The notes beneath the pieces are model-generated. The model saw only the letters and a list, made by a program, of their open reading frames with translations. It was not told the origin of the DNA and ran no database searches. Positions 44,682 to 53,804 of a stretch of 64,000 nt of DNA are shown here, one piece after another; within the stretch, counting starts at the first letter, position 1; each line of letters opens with the position of its first letter. The position numbers and the translations under genes are program-made. Source of the DNA: an uncultured Bacteroidales bacterium (GTDB lineage Bacteria; Bacteroidota; Bacteroidia; Bacteroidales; UBA932); assembly GCA_945868745.1 (NCBI GenBank), contig CAMBMK010000001.1, positions 1 through 64,000 of the forward strand. The letters are read 5' to 3'.

Positions 44682-46375
44682 TACTGTTCCTTATCCTTCC
44701 ACAGGACTACCGCAGTCTGTCCCGTGCGCAGTTTTATCTTTCTGTTTCTTGCCTTTGCCGGGTGGTCGTGGTAATAATTCATATAGACCATTGATGACAC
44801 CCGTTTATTGCCTGGAAATTTCACGCGCTTGCGGTGCGCGCTATTGTTGCTGACTATGGTCATAAGTCCTTCCGGGGTCTGCATCTGGTGCATTGTCACG
44901 GCATAACGGCGCCTGGAAAATACCAACGGAAGGCCTTCCATTATGCCTTCAAGCTCCTTCTTCAGGAAAGAGGTGATGAGTTTGCGGTGTTCGGAAGCGG
45001 CTGCACCGAATGCAATTGCCGACGGAATCCACAACACCCTTCCCCTGCCGTATTTGTTGCGCAGCATCCTCAGGCTCTCGCCGGAGGCTTCGTTGTGGAC
45101 ATATCCGGCAAAGAGCTGTGTCCACAGTTTGTGCTTTCCTATCCTGACCTTGTAGCAGCCCGGCCTGCAGTTGTACTCCTCCACATATCCTCCGAAGACA
45201 TTGGCAAGAGGAAATTCGCGGCTGAATACCGAGTTCATATGCTCATCGAAGCAGAAGCTGAGTCCCTCGACAAACACGAATCCACCCCTCTTGACAAAAC
45301 CGGCAATACGCGGATAATAGCCTGTAGGTACTGAAATCTGGCCTGCAAATACCACGCAACGGCCTCTCGCATCGGCGATGTCCCAGTCATATTCGGAAAT
45401 CTCCCTGAGGTCCGGGATGACGCCCATGTCAGAGATAAGTTCATAGGCTGCCACGAAAGACTTGACCACGGCACCTTCATACCTCATTTCATAGTCAGGG
45501 TCGAAGCTTCCGGTGCGGCACAGCATCTTTTCCGCCATCAGGGACTCCCTTGTGTAAATGACAGTCACGGGAGACTTTACGGGAGTGGCCGCGGCGAAAA
45601 GCTCGGGACGCTGCGAAATCGTCCGGGCAATCGAGGCAACCTCTTCAGCCCTCGGTGTCATACGTCCCTGAAGATTGAGAAGGCTCATCTCCCCCGCCAG
45701 CAGTTCGTCTTCGGGAGAGTTCAATGACTTGATTATGATACCTTTTGCTCCTGCTCCTATTGCAGTCCAGATCCACTGGGAAATCTCGTGCAGCGTCGGA
45801 GTGAAACAATGTTCCCCGCTGTAGATATTGCTTCCGCCCTGAAGCTCGGTCACCCAGAAAGGCTTGTCGCCGGCTGCGGAGGATGCCATGTCACAGAATG
45901 CCGCTACTGCCTTGCCGATCCTGCGGCGCGGGAACCACCCGTAATCCAGCCCGGGCATTACCGACACACCAAGGGCATCTTTCGGGGAATCCTTGGCAAA
46001 ATCCGTAAGGCTTTTCCCGGTGACGATGATTTCATGGTCCGGGTCGATTGCCTTTATGGAATCATAGTCGCAGTCTCCGTCCCTGTATTCCCAGGCAAGA
46101 AGATGCGGACTGGAGGCAAAATGCCTTACAACCGAAAGGTAGAAATCCTTCTGTCCCGAAATGGAAAGAATAATCCTGACGGAATGCTTCCCTGCCGAAA
46201 GGAATGCCGTGTCATATATGCCGAAGCCGCCCTCATGACAGTATTCTTCGTGCACTACAATCCTGCAATGCGACAGGCCGCACTGCCCTACCGCGTGGAA
46301 ATAGGCATCCACCTGACTGTCGGTACGGTCAGGTTCGATGTTGAGCTGTACGGCAATTATCGGTGTTTCGGCCAT
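44681..46375 (-). CDS. GH42-like (beta-galactosidase family) cytoplasmic protein
   Basis: 564 residues without a signal peptide. Around residue 177 KPFWVTELQGGSNIYSG, followed by ISQWIWTAIGAGAKGIIIKSLN and LLNLQGRMTPRAEEVASIA, resembles the nucleophile Glu and following strand/helix of GH42 beta-galactosidases. A Rossmann-like trimerisation-type domain (about 280-430) and a C-terminal beta domain follow. The N-terminal barrel half is short and I do not see the usual Asn-Glu acid/base motif, so catalytic activity is uncertain. The gene heads a run with metX, thrA and asd, overlapping metX by 1 nt. A link between this protein and methionine/threonine synthesis is unexplained. Confidence 0.6.
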   Translation of the reverse strand: MAETPIIAVQLNIEPDRTDSQVDAYFHAVGQCGLSHCRIVVHEEYCHEGGFGIYDTAFLSAGKHSVRIILSISGQKDFYLSVVRHFASSPHLLAWEYRDGDCDYDSIKAIDPDHEIIVTGKSLTDFAKDSPKDALGVSVMPGLDYGWFPRRRIGKAVAAFCDMASSAAGDKPFWVTELQGGSNIYSGEHCFTPTLHEISQWIWTAIGAGAKGIIIKSLNSPEDELLAGEMSLLNLQGRMTPRAEEVASIARTISQRPELFAAATPVKSPVTVIYTRESLMAEKMLCRTGSFDPDYEMRYEGAVVKSFVAAYELISDMGVIPDLREISEYDWDIADARGRCVVFAGQISVPTGYYPRIAGFVKRGGFVFVEGLSFCFDEHMNSVFSREFPLANVFGGYVEEYNCRPGCYKVRIGKHKLWTQLFAGYVHNEASGESLRMLRNKYGRGRVLWIPSAIAFGAAASEHRKLITSFLKKELEGIMEGLPLVFSRRRYAVTMHQMQTPEGLMTIVSNNSAHRKRVKFPGNKRVSSMVYMNYYHDHPAKARNRKIKLRTGQTAVVLWKDKEQ

Positions 46376-46442
46376 ATGACTTCAGAAAATATTTTTCCAA
46401 ACTGCTAATATAAGAAAAATCGGCCATTAATAGCCTTTCAAG

Positions 46443-46476
46443 GCAAAAAAAAGACATCCGACGGAGCGGATGTCTT
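46443..46476 (-). terminator. Terminator of the rpsL-rpsG-fusA-rpsJ-tRNA transcript
   Basis: Minus-strand stem AAGACATCCG (46476-46467) with CGGATGTCTT (46460-46451), 6-nt loop, then TTTTTT. It follows the CAU tRNA directly. Confidence 0.85.
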
Positions 46477-46479
46477 CTG

Positions 46480-46553
46480 TGGTCCCAACAGGGCTTGAAC
46501 CTGTGACCCACTGATTATGAGTCAGTTGCTCTAACCAACTGAGCTATGGGACC
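46480..46553 (-). tRNA. tRNA with anticodon CAT (elongator Met, or Ile2)
   Basis: A 74-nt cloverleaf: acceptor GGTCCCA/TGGGACC with discriminator A, D-arm AGCTCAGTTGGTTAGAGC, anticodon stem ACTGA/TCAGT with loop CTCATAA, and T-arm CACAGGTTCAAGCCCTGT. Overall it resembles elongator tRNA-Met, but a CAU tRNA can also be tRNA-Ile2 whose C34 is modified by TilS. Sequence alone does not decide. It is not an initiator (no C1-A72-type mismatch). Probably cotranscribed with rpsJ. Confidence 0.92.
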
Positions 46554-46595
46554 TGAGTGCGGGACTTTGCGTCCCGCCTATGTTGCTCTGATATC

Positions 46596-46901
46596 TCAGA
46601 CTTTGATTTCGACCTCGACGCCTGAAGGCAGCTCGAGCTTCATCAGGGCATCAACAGTCTTTGCGTTGGACTCGTTGATGTCAAGAAGACGGCAGTAGGA
46701 GTTGAGCTCAAACTGCTCGCGGGATTTCTTGTTGACGAAGGTGGAGCGGTTCACAGTGAAGATCTTCTTGTTGGTAGGAAGCGGAATAGGACCGCAAACC
46801 TTTGCACCGGTAGAAGCCACTGTTTCGGCAATCTTCTTTGCTGACTTGTCAAGCAGCATATGATCGAATGATTTGAGTTTAATTCTGATTTTCTGACTCA
46901 T
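46596..46901 (-). CDS. rpsJ: 30S ribosomal protein S10
   Basis: 101-residue S10, a component of the small-subunit head and a transcription antitermination factor (NusE). Conserved [49 protein letters not shown] and the C-terminal [11 protein letters not shown] are all present. In most Bacteroidota rpsJ leads into rplC and the remaining S10 operon; here a tRNA and a terminator follow. 26 nt after fusA. Confidence 0.97.
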   Translation of the reverse strand: MSQKIRIKLKSFDHMLLDKSAKKIAETVASTGAKVCGPIPLPTNKKIFTVNRSTFVNKKSREQFELNSYCRLLDINESNAKTVDALMKLELPSGVEVEIKV

Positions 46902-46927
46902 ATCAATACTTCTTCAAATGTTAACAA

Positions 46928-49042
46928 TTATTCGTCGTCATCTGCTTTGTAGCCGCTCTTCTCGATAATGTCCTTAGCGAGATTAGCAGGAACTTCCGCA
47001 TAGTGGTCAAAACTCATGGTGCTTGTTGCACGTCCCGAAGAAAGGGTACGGAGGATGGTCACATAACCGAACTGCTCGGCGAGCGGAACGAATGCGCGTA
47101 CGATCCTTGCGCCGTTGGCGGTCGAATCCATCGCATTGATCTGTCCGCGGCGGCGGTTGAGGTCACCGACGATGTCTCCCATATACTCTTCCGGAGTAAC
47201 GACTTCAAGATTCATGATAGGCTCGAGAAGCACAGGACCTGCCTTAGGGCAAGCGTGACGGAATGCCATCCTTGCAGCAAGCTCGAATGAGAGCTGGTCG
47301 GAATCCACAGGGTGGAAGCTGCCGTCGATGAGGGTCACCTTCATTGACGGAACCTCATATCCTGCGAGCACACCGTTTGCCATGGCTGACTCGAATCCCT
47401 TCTGTACTGCAGGAACGAATTCCTTAGGGATGTTGCCGCCCTTGACAACGTTCTCGAACTGGAGGCCTGTTGCGCCTTCGTCTGCAGGACCGATCTCAAC
47501 GATGATGTCTGCAAACTTACCGCGTCCTCCGGACTGCTTCTTGAATACTTCACGATGCTGTACAGGCTTGGTGATGGTCTCCTTGTAGTTGACCTGAGGC
47601 GCACCCTGGTTGATCTCGACGCCGAACTCGCGACGGAGACGGTCAACGATGATGTCAAGGTGAAGCTCGCCCATACCGCTGATGACGGTCTGACCGGTTT
47701 CGTGGTCTGACTTGACTGTAAACGTAGGGTCCTCCTCTGCGAGCTTGCCGAGAGCGATTCCGAGCTTGTCAAGGTCGCCCTGGGTCTTAGGCTCAACGGC
47801 GATTCCGATCACAGGATCAGGGAATTCCATTGACTCGAGTGCAATAGGATGTGCCTCGTCGCAGATGGTGTCTCCGGTACGGAGGTCCTTGAATCCGACA
47901 GCTGCGCAGATGTCACCGGCCTCAACGAACTCGATAGGGTTCTGGTGGTTGGAGTGCATCTGGTACAGACGTGCGATTCTTTCCTTCTTGCCCGTACGGG
48001 TGTTGTGGACATAAGAGCCGGCGTCAACCCTTCCGGAATAAACCCTCATGAATGCGAGACGGCCTACGAACGGGTCGGTGGCAATCTTGAACACAAGGGC
48101 GCTGAACGGCTCTGTAGCCTCAGGCTTGCGGAAGGTCTCCTCGTCGGTTCCCGGAACGGTGCCGACGGTGTTGCCCTTGTCGAGAGGGGACGGGAGATAA
48201 CGCATGACGGCGTCGAGAAGGAACTGGACACCTTTGTTCTTGAATGAAGAACCGCAGCAGGCAGGGATAATCTGCATTGCGATGGTACCTTTGCGGAGAG
48301 CAGCGATCACCTCTTCCTCGGTGAGCGAGTCAGGGGACTCGAAGTACTTCTCCATAAGGGCCTCGTCACATTCGGCTGCAGCCTCTATGAGTTTGTCCCT
48401 CCATCTTTCGACCTCGTCAACCATGTTTTCAGGAACGTCCTGAAGCTCATAGTTTACGAGATTGTCAGAGGTGTCATAGACATATGCCTTCCTTGAGAGA
48501 AGGTCAACAATGCCCTTGAACTTGTCCTCTGAGCCGATAGGGAGGCAGATCGGAACGGCATTAGCACCGAGCTTGGTATGGATCTCCTCGACGCAGGCAA
48601 GGAAATCGGCACCCACACGGTCCATCTTGTTCACATAAGCGATCTTCGGAACACCGTATTTGTCGGCCTGGCGCCATACGGTCTCGGACTGAGGCTGGAC
48701 GCGGCCTACCGCACAGAATGTAGCTACGGTACCGTCGAGAACTCGGAGCGAACGCTCAACCTCGACAGTGAAGTCAACGTGGCCAGGAGTATCGATAAGG
48801 TTGATCTGATATACGTCTCCGTTGTAATGCCAGAATGCAGTGGTAGCTGCGGAGGTAATGGTGATACCGCGCTCCTGCTCCTGGACCATCCAGTCCATTG
48901 TGGCAGCACCGTCGTGAACCTCACCGATACGGTGGGTCTTGCCGGTGTAGAACAGAATACGTTCCGATGTTGTTGTCTTACCGGCATCAATGTGGGCCAT
49001 GATACCGATATTCCTGGTGAATTTAAGATCTCTTTTAGCCAT
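46928..49042 (-). CDS. fusA: Elongation factor G
   Basis: 704-residue translational GTPase that drives translocation. The G domain has P-loop [15 protein letters not shown], switch [10 protein letters not shown] and NKMDRVGAD; domains II-V follow in the usual order, with domain IV region [12 protein letters not shown]. Normal length. It sits between rpsG and rpsJ in the str operon. No tuf gene follows, as is usual in Bacteroidota. Confidence 0.97.
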   Translation of the reverse strand: MAKRDLKFTRNIGIMAHIDAGKTTTSERILFYTGKTHRIGEVHDGAATMDWMVQEQERGITITSAATTAFWHYNGDVYQINLIDTPGHVDFTVEVERSLRVLDGTVATFCAVGRVQPQSETVWRQADKYGVPKIAYVNKMDRVGADFLACVEEIHTKLGANAVPICLPIGSEDKFKGIVDLLSRKAYVYDTSDNLVNYELQDVPENMVDEVERWRDKLIEAAAECDEALMEKYFESPDSLTEEEVIAALRKGTIAMQIIPACCGSSFKNKGVQFLLDAVMRYLPSPLDKGNTVGTVPGTDEETFRKPEATEPFSALVFKIATDPFVGRLAFMRVYSGRVDAGSYVHNTRTGKKERIARLYQMHSNHQNPIEFVEAGDICAAVGFKDLRTGDTICDEAHPIALESMEFPDPVIGIAVEPKTQGDLDKLGIALGKLAEEDPTFTVKSDHETGQTVISGMGELHLDIIVDRLRREFGVEINQGAPQVNYKETITKPVQHREVFKKQSGGRGKFADIIVEIGPADEGATGLQFENVVKGGNIPKEFVPAVQKGFESAMANGVLAGYEVPSMKVTLIDGSFHPVDSDQLSFELAARMAFRHACPKAGPVLLEPIMNLEVVTPEEYMGDIVGDLNRRRGQINAMDSTANGARIVRAFVPLAEQFGYVTILRTLSSGRATSTMSFDHYAEVPANLAKDIIEKSGYKADDDE

Positions 49043-49055
49043 TCGACGAAATCAA

Positions 49056-49532
49056 TTAGAAACGGAAGTGAGCAAAAGCCTTGTTGGCTTCAGCCATTTT
49101 GTGCATATCCTCCTTGCGTTTGAATGCACCGCCTTCGTTGTTGTATGCAGCGATAATCTCTGCACAAAGTTTTTCTGCCATTGAGTGGCCGGAACGCTTG
49201 CGGGCGTAGAGTATCATATTCTTCATTGACACTGAAATCTTCCTCTCCGGTCTCAACTCAGTAGGCACCTGGAAGTTGGCTCCGCCGACGCGGCGTGACT
49301 TTACCTCGACCTGAGGGGTCACGTTCTCGAGAGCCTTCCTCCAAATATCTAGAGGAGCCTTGTCAGAATCTTTCATCTTCTCGCCTACCATGTCAATGGC
49401 ATCGTAAAAAATAGAATACGCGATACTCTTCTTCCCCTGCAACATAAGATTGTTCACGAAACGGGTTACATTTACGTCGTGAAACTTCGGATCAGGAAGT
49501 AGAATCCTCTTTCTAGGCTTCGATTTTCTCAT
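49056..49532 (-). CDS. rpsG: 30S ribosomal protein S7
   Basis: 158-residue primary 16S-binding protein of the small-subunit head. Conserved [16 protein letters not shown] at the N terminus, [35 protein letters not shown] and the C-terminal [15 protein letters not shown]. Second gene of the str operon, 33 nt after rpsL and 13 nt before fusA. Confidence 0.98.
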   Translation of the reverse strand: MRKSKPRKRILLPDPKFHDVNVTRFVNNLMLQGKKSIAYSIFYDAIDMVGEKMKDSDKAPLDIWRKALENVTPQVEVKSRRVGGANFQVPTELRPERKISVSMKNMILYARKRSGHSMAEKLCAEIIAAYNNEGGAFKRKEDMHKMAEANKAFAHFRF

Positions 49533-49565
49533 TGTTGGAAAATTAAGGTGAAATTAAAACAAAAA

Positions 49566-49949
49566 TTACTTCTTAGATTTCTTTGGCCTCTTGGCACCGT
49601 AAAGAGAGCGGGACTGAGTCCTGCCTTCTACGCCGGCGGTATCCAAAGCTCCTCTAAGGATGTGGTAACGTACACCCGGAAGGTCCTTTACACGACCTCC
49701 ACGTACGAGCACGATTGAGTGCTCCTGGAGGTTGTGGCCCTCACCAGGGATGTAAGCATTGACCTCTTTGGAGTTGGTGAGACGTACACGGGCAACCTTA
49801 CGCATTGCTGAGTTAGGTTTCTTAGGTGTAGTTGTGTACACACGTACGCACACACCCCTCTTCTGAGGGCACGCATCCAGTGCGCGGGACTTGCTCTTCA
49901 CAGCAATGGTCTCGCGTCCCTTGCGGACTAATTGTTGAATTGTTGGCAT
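49566..49949 (-). CDS. rpsL: 30S ribosomal protein S12
   Basis: 127-residue decoding-centre protein. Conserved [12 protein letters not shown], the accuracy loop [48 protein letters not shown] and a basic C terminus. First gene of the operon, preceded by a near-perfect promoter and a GC-rich dyad at the probable transcript 5' end. Confidence 0.98.
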   Translation of the reverse strand: MPTIQQLVRKGRETIAVKSKSRALDACPQKRGVCVRVYTTTPKKPNSAMRKVARVRLTNSKEVNAYIPGEGHNLQEHSIVLVRGGRVKDLPGVRYHILRGALDTAGVEGRTQSRSLYGAKRPKKSKK

Positions 49950-49998
49950 AAATGATTAAAAATCTATTATTTATGTTACGCCCCAATTTGGGGGACTG

Positions 49999-50029
49999 CA
50001 AATATACGCATAAAAATTTATTTATCAAC
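49999..50029 (-). promoter_or_regulatory. Promoter of the str operon
   Basis: Minus-strand GTTG (50029-50026; 3 of 4 match to TTTG), 19 nt, TATATTTG (50006-49999). The expected start is near 49992, at a short dyad CCCCAA/TTGGGG (49981-49993) that would lie at the extreme 5' end of the mRNA. Confidence 0.7.
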
Positions 50030-50106
50030 ACATTTATCAACAAAACCTGCTTCATTTTTCGATACAGGGCAGTTAAATCTTTTTAGGAAAAAAAGATGAA
50101 TTTGCC

Positions 50107-50114
50107 TATCTTTG
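50107..50114 (+). promoter_or_regulatory. -7 element of the GH2 gene
   Basis: TATCTTTG fits TAnnTTTG, 46 nt before the ATG. A TTTT run lies near -33. Confidence 0.5.
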
Positions 50115-50160
50115 AAATCTGCGGGCCCGAAAGGTCCTGTTTTACCAAACCCCTATAATA

Positions 50161-52734
50161 ATGAACACGAAACGCCTCATTGCAATCGCGGCGGCGTCCA
50201 TTATGACGCTTTCCCTCGCCGCACAGCCTTCCGGAAGAGAAGATTTCGGCCACAGCTGGTTCTTTATCCACAATCAGGACAGGGAAGAACTCGAATTGAG
50301 ATACAAGATGGACCGCGGTGCCGTGGACAGGGCTCCGGAAGTGGACCTTCCGCACGATTGGGGCACAGAAGGGGCTTTTGACATCAGTTACCCTGGAGAG
50401 AGCGGAAAGCTCGGATGGTGGGGACTGGCAAAGTATTGGAAAGATTTCATTCTCACCCCCGATATGCTCGAAGGGAAAAGATTTTTCCTCGAGGTTGACG
50501 GTGCAATGAGCAACGCCAGAGTGTATTGCAACGACAGATTCGTCGGCGAGTGGCCCTACGGGTATGCTTCCTTCAGGCTTGACGTCACGCCATACCTGCG
50601 CGAAGGCGGCAACTGCATCACATTCGACATAGACAACAAGCCCGAATCGAGCCGATGGTATCCGGGGGCGGGACTGTACCGCAACGTGTGGCTTGTCAGG
50701 GCCGACCCTGTGGGCATAGGACACTGGGGGACGCGCATCACCTCCTCCGTCAGCGGGGGCAAGGCCCTGGTCACCGTGAGCACCACCCTGCGCAATGCCC
50801 TGGAGGACTGCCCTGCCGGCCTTCTCACGTCCACCATCATAAGGAAGGACCCGACAAGCGGCAAGGAAGTCACCATTGGCACTCCGGCACAGCTCAGGAT
50901 TGAAGCCGTGAAAGACGGCATGGAGGTCACCCAGGTGATTGAGGTGGAGAACCCTTCGCTCTGGAGTCCCGACGAGCCGAATCTCTATACGATGGTAAGC
51001 TCCCTGGAGGCCGGCGGCAGCACCGACAGCCTGCGCACCCGTTTCGGAATACGGGAGATCGGATTCCGCGGGGACGGCTTCTATCTCAACGGGGAACGCA
51101 CATTCATAAAGGGAGTGTGCCTCCACCACGACGCCGGAGCCCTCGGTGCAGCCTGGAACACCTCCGCCTGGGTACGCAGGCTCAATATGCTCAAGGAGAT
51201 GGGCTGCAACGGCATACGCACTGCCCACAACCCTCCGGCACCTGAGCTTCTCGACCTTTGCGACAGCCTCGGATTCGTGGTGATGGACGAGCTTACGGAC
51301 ACCTGGACAGTGCCGAAGAAGCCCAACGGATATGCGACCCTCTTCGACGAATGGGCCGAGAAGGACCTCAGGGCAATGATAAGGCGCGACCGCAACCATC
51401 CGAGCGTAATCCTATGGAGCATAGGCAACGAGGTCGGCGAGCAGGGCTATCCTGACAAATACCACATCGCCTACAGGCTTTCGGACATCTGTCATGAGGA
51501 GGACCCGACAAGGCTCACCACCATCGGCAGCGACAATCCGTGGGCAAGCGAACAGGATTTCCGCAACACCGTTGACGTGTATGGTTTCAATTACAAGCCT
51601 CATCTCTACCGCAAGTTCATAGAAGCCAACCCCGGCAGGCCGGTGCTCGGAAGCGAGACCGCATCTACCATCAGTTCAAGGGGTTTCTACTGTTTCCCTG
51701 TGAGCGAAGAGCCGCTCGAGGGCCGCGCGGATTTCCATGTAAGCTCATATGACCTGTATGCCTGCCCGTGGTCACAGACCCCGGACACCGAGTTCCGCGC
51801 ACAGGACGAGAACCCGGAAATCGCCGGCGAATTCGTATGGACAGGCTTCGACTATATCGGCGAGCCTACCCCGTACAACAGCGACCTCACTATCCTGACC
51901 AATTTCCACGACGAGGCCGCCCGCGCAGCGGCAGAGAAGGAGCTTGCGGAGAAAGGCTCTGTAGCAGTACCTTCAAGAAGTTCCTATTTCGGCATCATCG
52001 ACCTTGCCGGATTCCCGAAGGACAGGTACTGGCTCTACCAGGCAAGATGGAGGAAGGACCTTCCTATGGCGCACATTCTGCCGCACTGGAACTGGAAGGG
52101 ACGTGAAGGAGAGATCACCCCGGTAATGGTCTATACATCCGGAGACAGTGCAGAGCTGTTTGTAAACGGCAGGAGCATGGGGCGCAAAGTCCTGGGAGAC
52201 AAGGAATACAGGCTTAGGTGGGACGATGTCGTCTATGAGCCTGGCACCGTGGAGGTCATTGCCTACAAAGACGGTAAGGAATGGGCCCGCGACAAGGTGG
52301 CCACAACCGGAGAACCTGCCAAAGTGATGGCTGCAGCAGAGCTCGGAAGCGGCCCTGGCGGGGAGTTCGGAGGAGACAGGAGGGTCCGCAACAGCGGCAG
52401 GAAGTGTTTCTTCGGACTGTTCAGGAGCAACAGGCATACCGTCAAATACAAAAAGGGAGACCTTATATATATTGACATAAAGGTGGCCGACAAGAAGGGA
52501 CGGATGGTGCCGACAGCCTGCAATGACCTGAAAATCACCGTCGAAGGTGCAGGAAAATTTGTGGCTGCCGATGCCGGTGACCCGACAAGCCTGGTGCCGT
52601 TCAAGTCAGACAGCCAGAAGGCGTTCAACGGCCTTTGCAGTGCGATTGTAAGACCTACAGGCAATGGCAGAATCACTGTCAGGATCGACAGTCCGGGCCT
52701 GAAGAGCGAAAAGATGATTATAGATGTGAAATAA
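50161..52734 (+). CDS. Secreted glycoside hydrolase family 2 (beta-galactosidase type)
   Basis: 857 residues with a signal peptide (about 1-21, ending SLAAQ). A sugar-binding jelly roll (about 60-190) contains LPHDWGTEGAF and YRNVWL. An immunoglobulin-like domain follows, then the GH2 TIM barrel with GVCLHHDAGALGAAW, GIRTAHNPPAPELLDLCD, the acid/base Glu in LWSIGNEVGEQG (about residue 424) and the nucleophile Glu in VLGSETAST (about 499). C-terminal beta domains contain VYEPGTVEVIAYKDGKEW. A monocistronic gene with its own -7 box. No SusC/SusD pair flanks it, so it is not in a visible polysaccharide utilisation locus. Galactoside versus other beta-glycoside specificity is undetermined. Confidence 0.92.
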   Translation: MNTKRLIAIAAASIMTLSLAAQPSGREDFGHSWFFIHNQDREELELRYKMDRGAVDRAPEVDLPHDWGTEGAFDISYPGESGKLGWWGLAKYWKDFILTPDMLEGKRFFLEVDGAMSNARVYCNDRFVGEWPYGYASFRLDVTPYLREGGNCITFDIDNKPESSRWYPGAGLYRNVWLVRADPVGIGHWGTRITSSVSGGKALVTVSTTLRNALEDCPAGLLTSTIIRKDPTSGKEVTIGTPAQLRIEAVKDGMEVTQVIEVENPSLWSPDEPNLYTMVSSLEAGGSTDSLRTRFGIREIGFRGDGFYLNGERTFIKGVCLHHDAGALGAAWNTSAWVRRLNMLKEMGCNGIRTAHNPPAPELLDLCDSLGFVVMDELTDTWTVPKKPNGYATLFDEWAEKDLRAMIRRDRNHPSVILWSIGNEVGEQGYPDKYHIAYRLSDICHEEDPTRLTTIGSDNPWASEQDFRNTVDVYGFNYKPHLYRKFIEANPGRPVLGSETASTISSRGFYCFPVSEEPLEGRADFHVSSYDLYACPWSQTPDTEFRAQDENPEIAGEFVWTGFDYIGEPTPYNSDLTILTNFHDEAARAAAEKELAEKGSVAVPSRSSYFGIIDLAGFPKDRYWLYQARWRKDLPMAHILPHWNWKGREGEITPVMVYTSGDSAELFVNGRSMGRKVLGDKEYRLRWDDVVYEPGTVEVIAYKDGKEWARDKVATTGEPAKVMAAAELGSGPGGEFGGDRRVRNSGRKCFFGLFRSNRHTVKYKKGDLIYIDIKVADKKGRMVPTACNDLKITVEGAGKFVAADAGDPTSLVPFKSDSQKAFNGLCSAIVRPTGNGRITVRIDSPGLKSEKMIIDVK

Positions 52735-52765
52735 AACCCGGGAGAGGCCGGCTAAACGCCTCTCC
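52735..52765 (-). terminator. Terminator of the S9 peptidase-dusB unit
   Basis: 8-bp stem GGAGAGGC (52741-52748) with GCCTCTCC (52758-52765), 9-nt loop; on the minus strand it is followed by GGGTTTTATTT. The stem overlaps the dusB stop codon. Confidence 0.7.
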
Positions 52766-53802
52766 TATACTCCATAGACATTGGTATCTTCACATGGGGC
52801 GCCGCTGGTGCCCCATTTTTCGTCCACCTGATCAAGAAGGGCGAAAAGTGCGTCGGGGTCCTTTTCAGTTACGAGCCTGATGCGTGTGTCCTTGAAATCC
52901 GGAAGACCTTTGAAATAGCAGCTCAGGTGCCTTCTCATTTCCAGCACTCCGGTCACAGGGCCCTTGAGGGCAAGCGAGAGGGTGAGCTGGCGCTTTGCAA
53001 GGGCCACCCTTTCCGATACGGCAAGGGAAGGAAGTTCCTCTCCCGTGGCAAGATAATGCTTGATCTCACGGAAAATCCACGGATGGCCGAAGGAGGCCCT
53101 TCCGACCATTATGGCATCCACCCCGTAGCGGTCAAATGCCTCCCGCGCCTTCTGCGGGGAAGTGATGTCACCGTTGCCGATTATGGGGATGTGCATACGG
53201 GGATTGGACTTGACCTCCCCGATGAGGGTCCAGTCAGCCTCGCCCTTGTACATCTGGCAGCGTGTCCTGCCGTGGATTGTCAGGGCGCTTATGCCGGCAT
53301 CCTGGAGCCTTTCGGCAAGACCGACTATGATTTTGGAGCTGTCATCCCAGCCGAGGCGCGTCTTGACGGTGACGGGCTTGCGCACGGCCTTGACGACCAT
53401 TTCCGTTATGAGGACCATCTTGTCGGGGTCCTTCATCATGCCGCTTCCGGCTCCGCGCCCCGCGATTTTGCTCACGGGGCAGCCGAAATTGATGTCGATT
53501 ATGTCGCAGCCCCTTCCTCCGGCGATTTCGTCGGCGTGGTCAGCCATCCTGGCCGCCTCCACCATTGCCTGGGGGTCGTTGCCGTAAATCTGGATGGCCG
53601 CCGGGGCCTCCCCATCGCAGATTTTCATCTTGGCGATGGCCTTGGCGGCATCACGGATGAGTCCGTCAGAAGGGACAAATTCGGTATAGACCATATCGGC
53701 ACCCTGCTCCCGGCACAAAACCCTGAAGGATGCGTCGGTGACGTCCTCCATAGGTGCCAGAAGCACAGGCTGCGGACCGAGGTCAAGGGTGCCGATTGTC
53801 AT
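52765..53802 (-). CDS. dusB: tRNA-dihydrouridine synthase
   Basis: FMN-dependent reductase of specific tRNA uridines. The 345-residue protein opens with LGPQPVLLAPMEDVTDASFR, has the catalytic Cys in DINFGCPVSKIAGRGAGSGMM, then VKTRLGWDD, ALTIHGRTRCQMYKGEADW and GNGDITSPQKA. A DusB-type group is likely. The ATG at 53802 is used; a TTG two codons upstream overlaps the peptidase stop. It follows the S9 peptidase gene at 2 nt, so they are probably cotranscribed. Confidence 0.93.
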   Translation of the reverse strand: MTIGTLDLGPQPVLLAPMEDVTDASFRVLCREQGADMVYTEFVPSDGLIRDAAKAIAKMKICDGEAPAAIQIYGNDPQAMVEAARMADHADEIAGGRGCDIIDINFGCPVSKIAGRGAGSGMMKDPDKMVLITEMVVKAVRKPVTVKTRLGWDDSSKIIVGLAERLQDAGISALTIHGRTRCQMYKGEADWTLIGEVKSNPRMHIPIIGNGDITSPQKAREAFDRYGVDAIMVGRASFGHPWIFREIKHYLATGEELPSLAVSERVALAKRQLTLSLALKGPVTGVLEMRRHLSCYFKGLPDFKDTRIRLVTEKDPDALFALLDQVDEKWGTSGAPCEDTNVYGV

Positions 53803-53804
53803 GA

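Noticed and set aside
50083-51399. 438-codon minus-strand ORF opposite the GH2 gene
   Set aside because: The plus-strand gene has a signal peptide and both GH2 catalytic Glu; the antisense frame has no domain.
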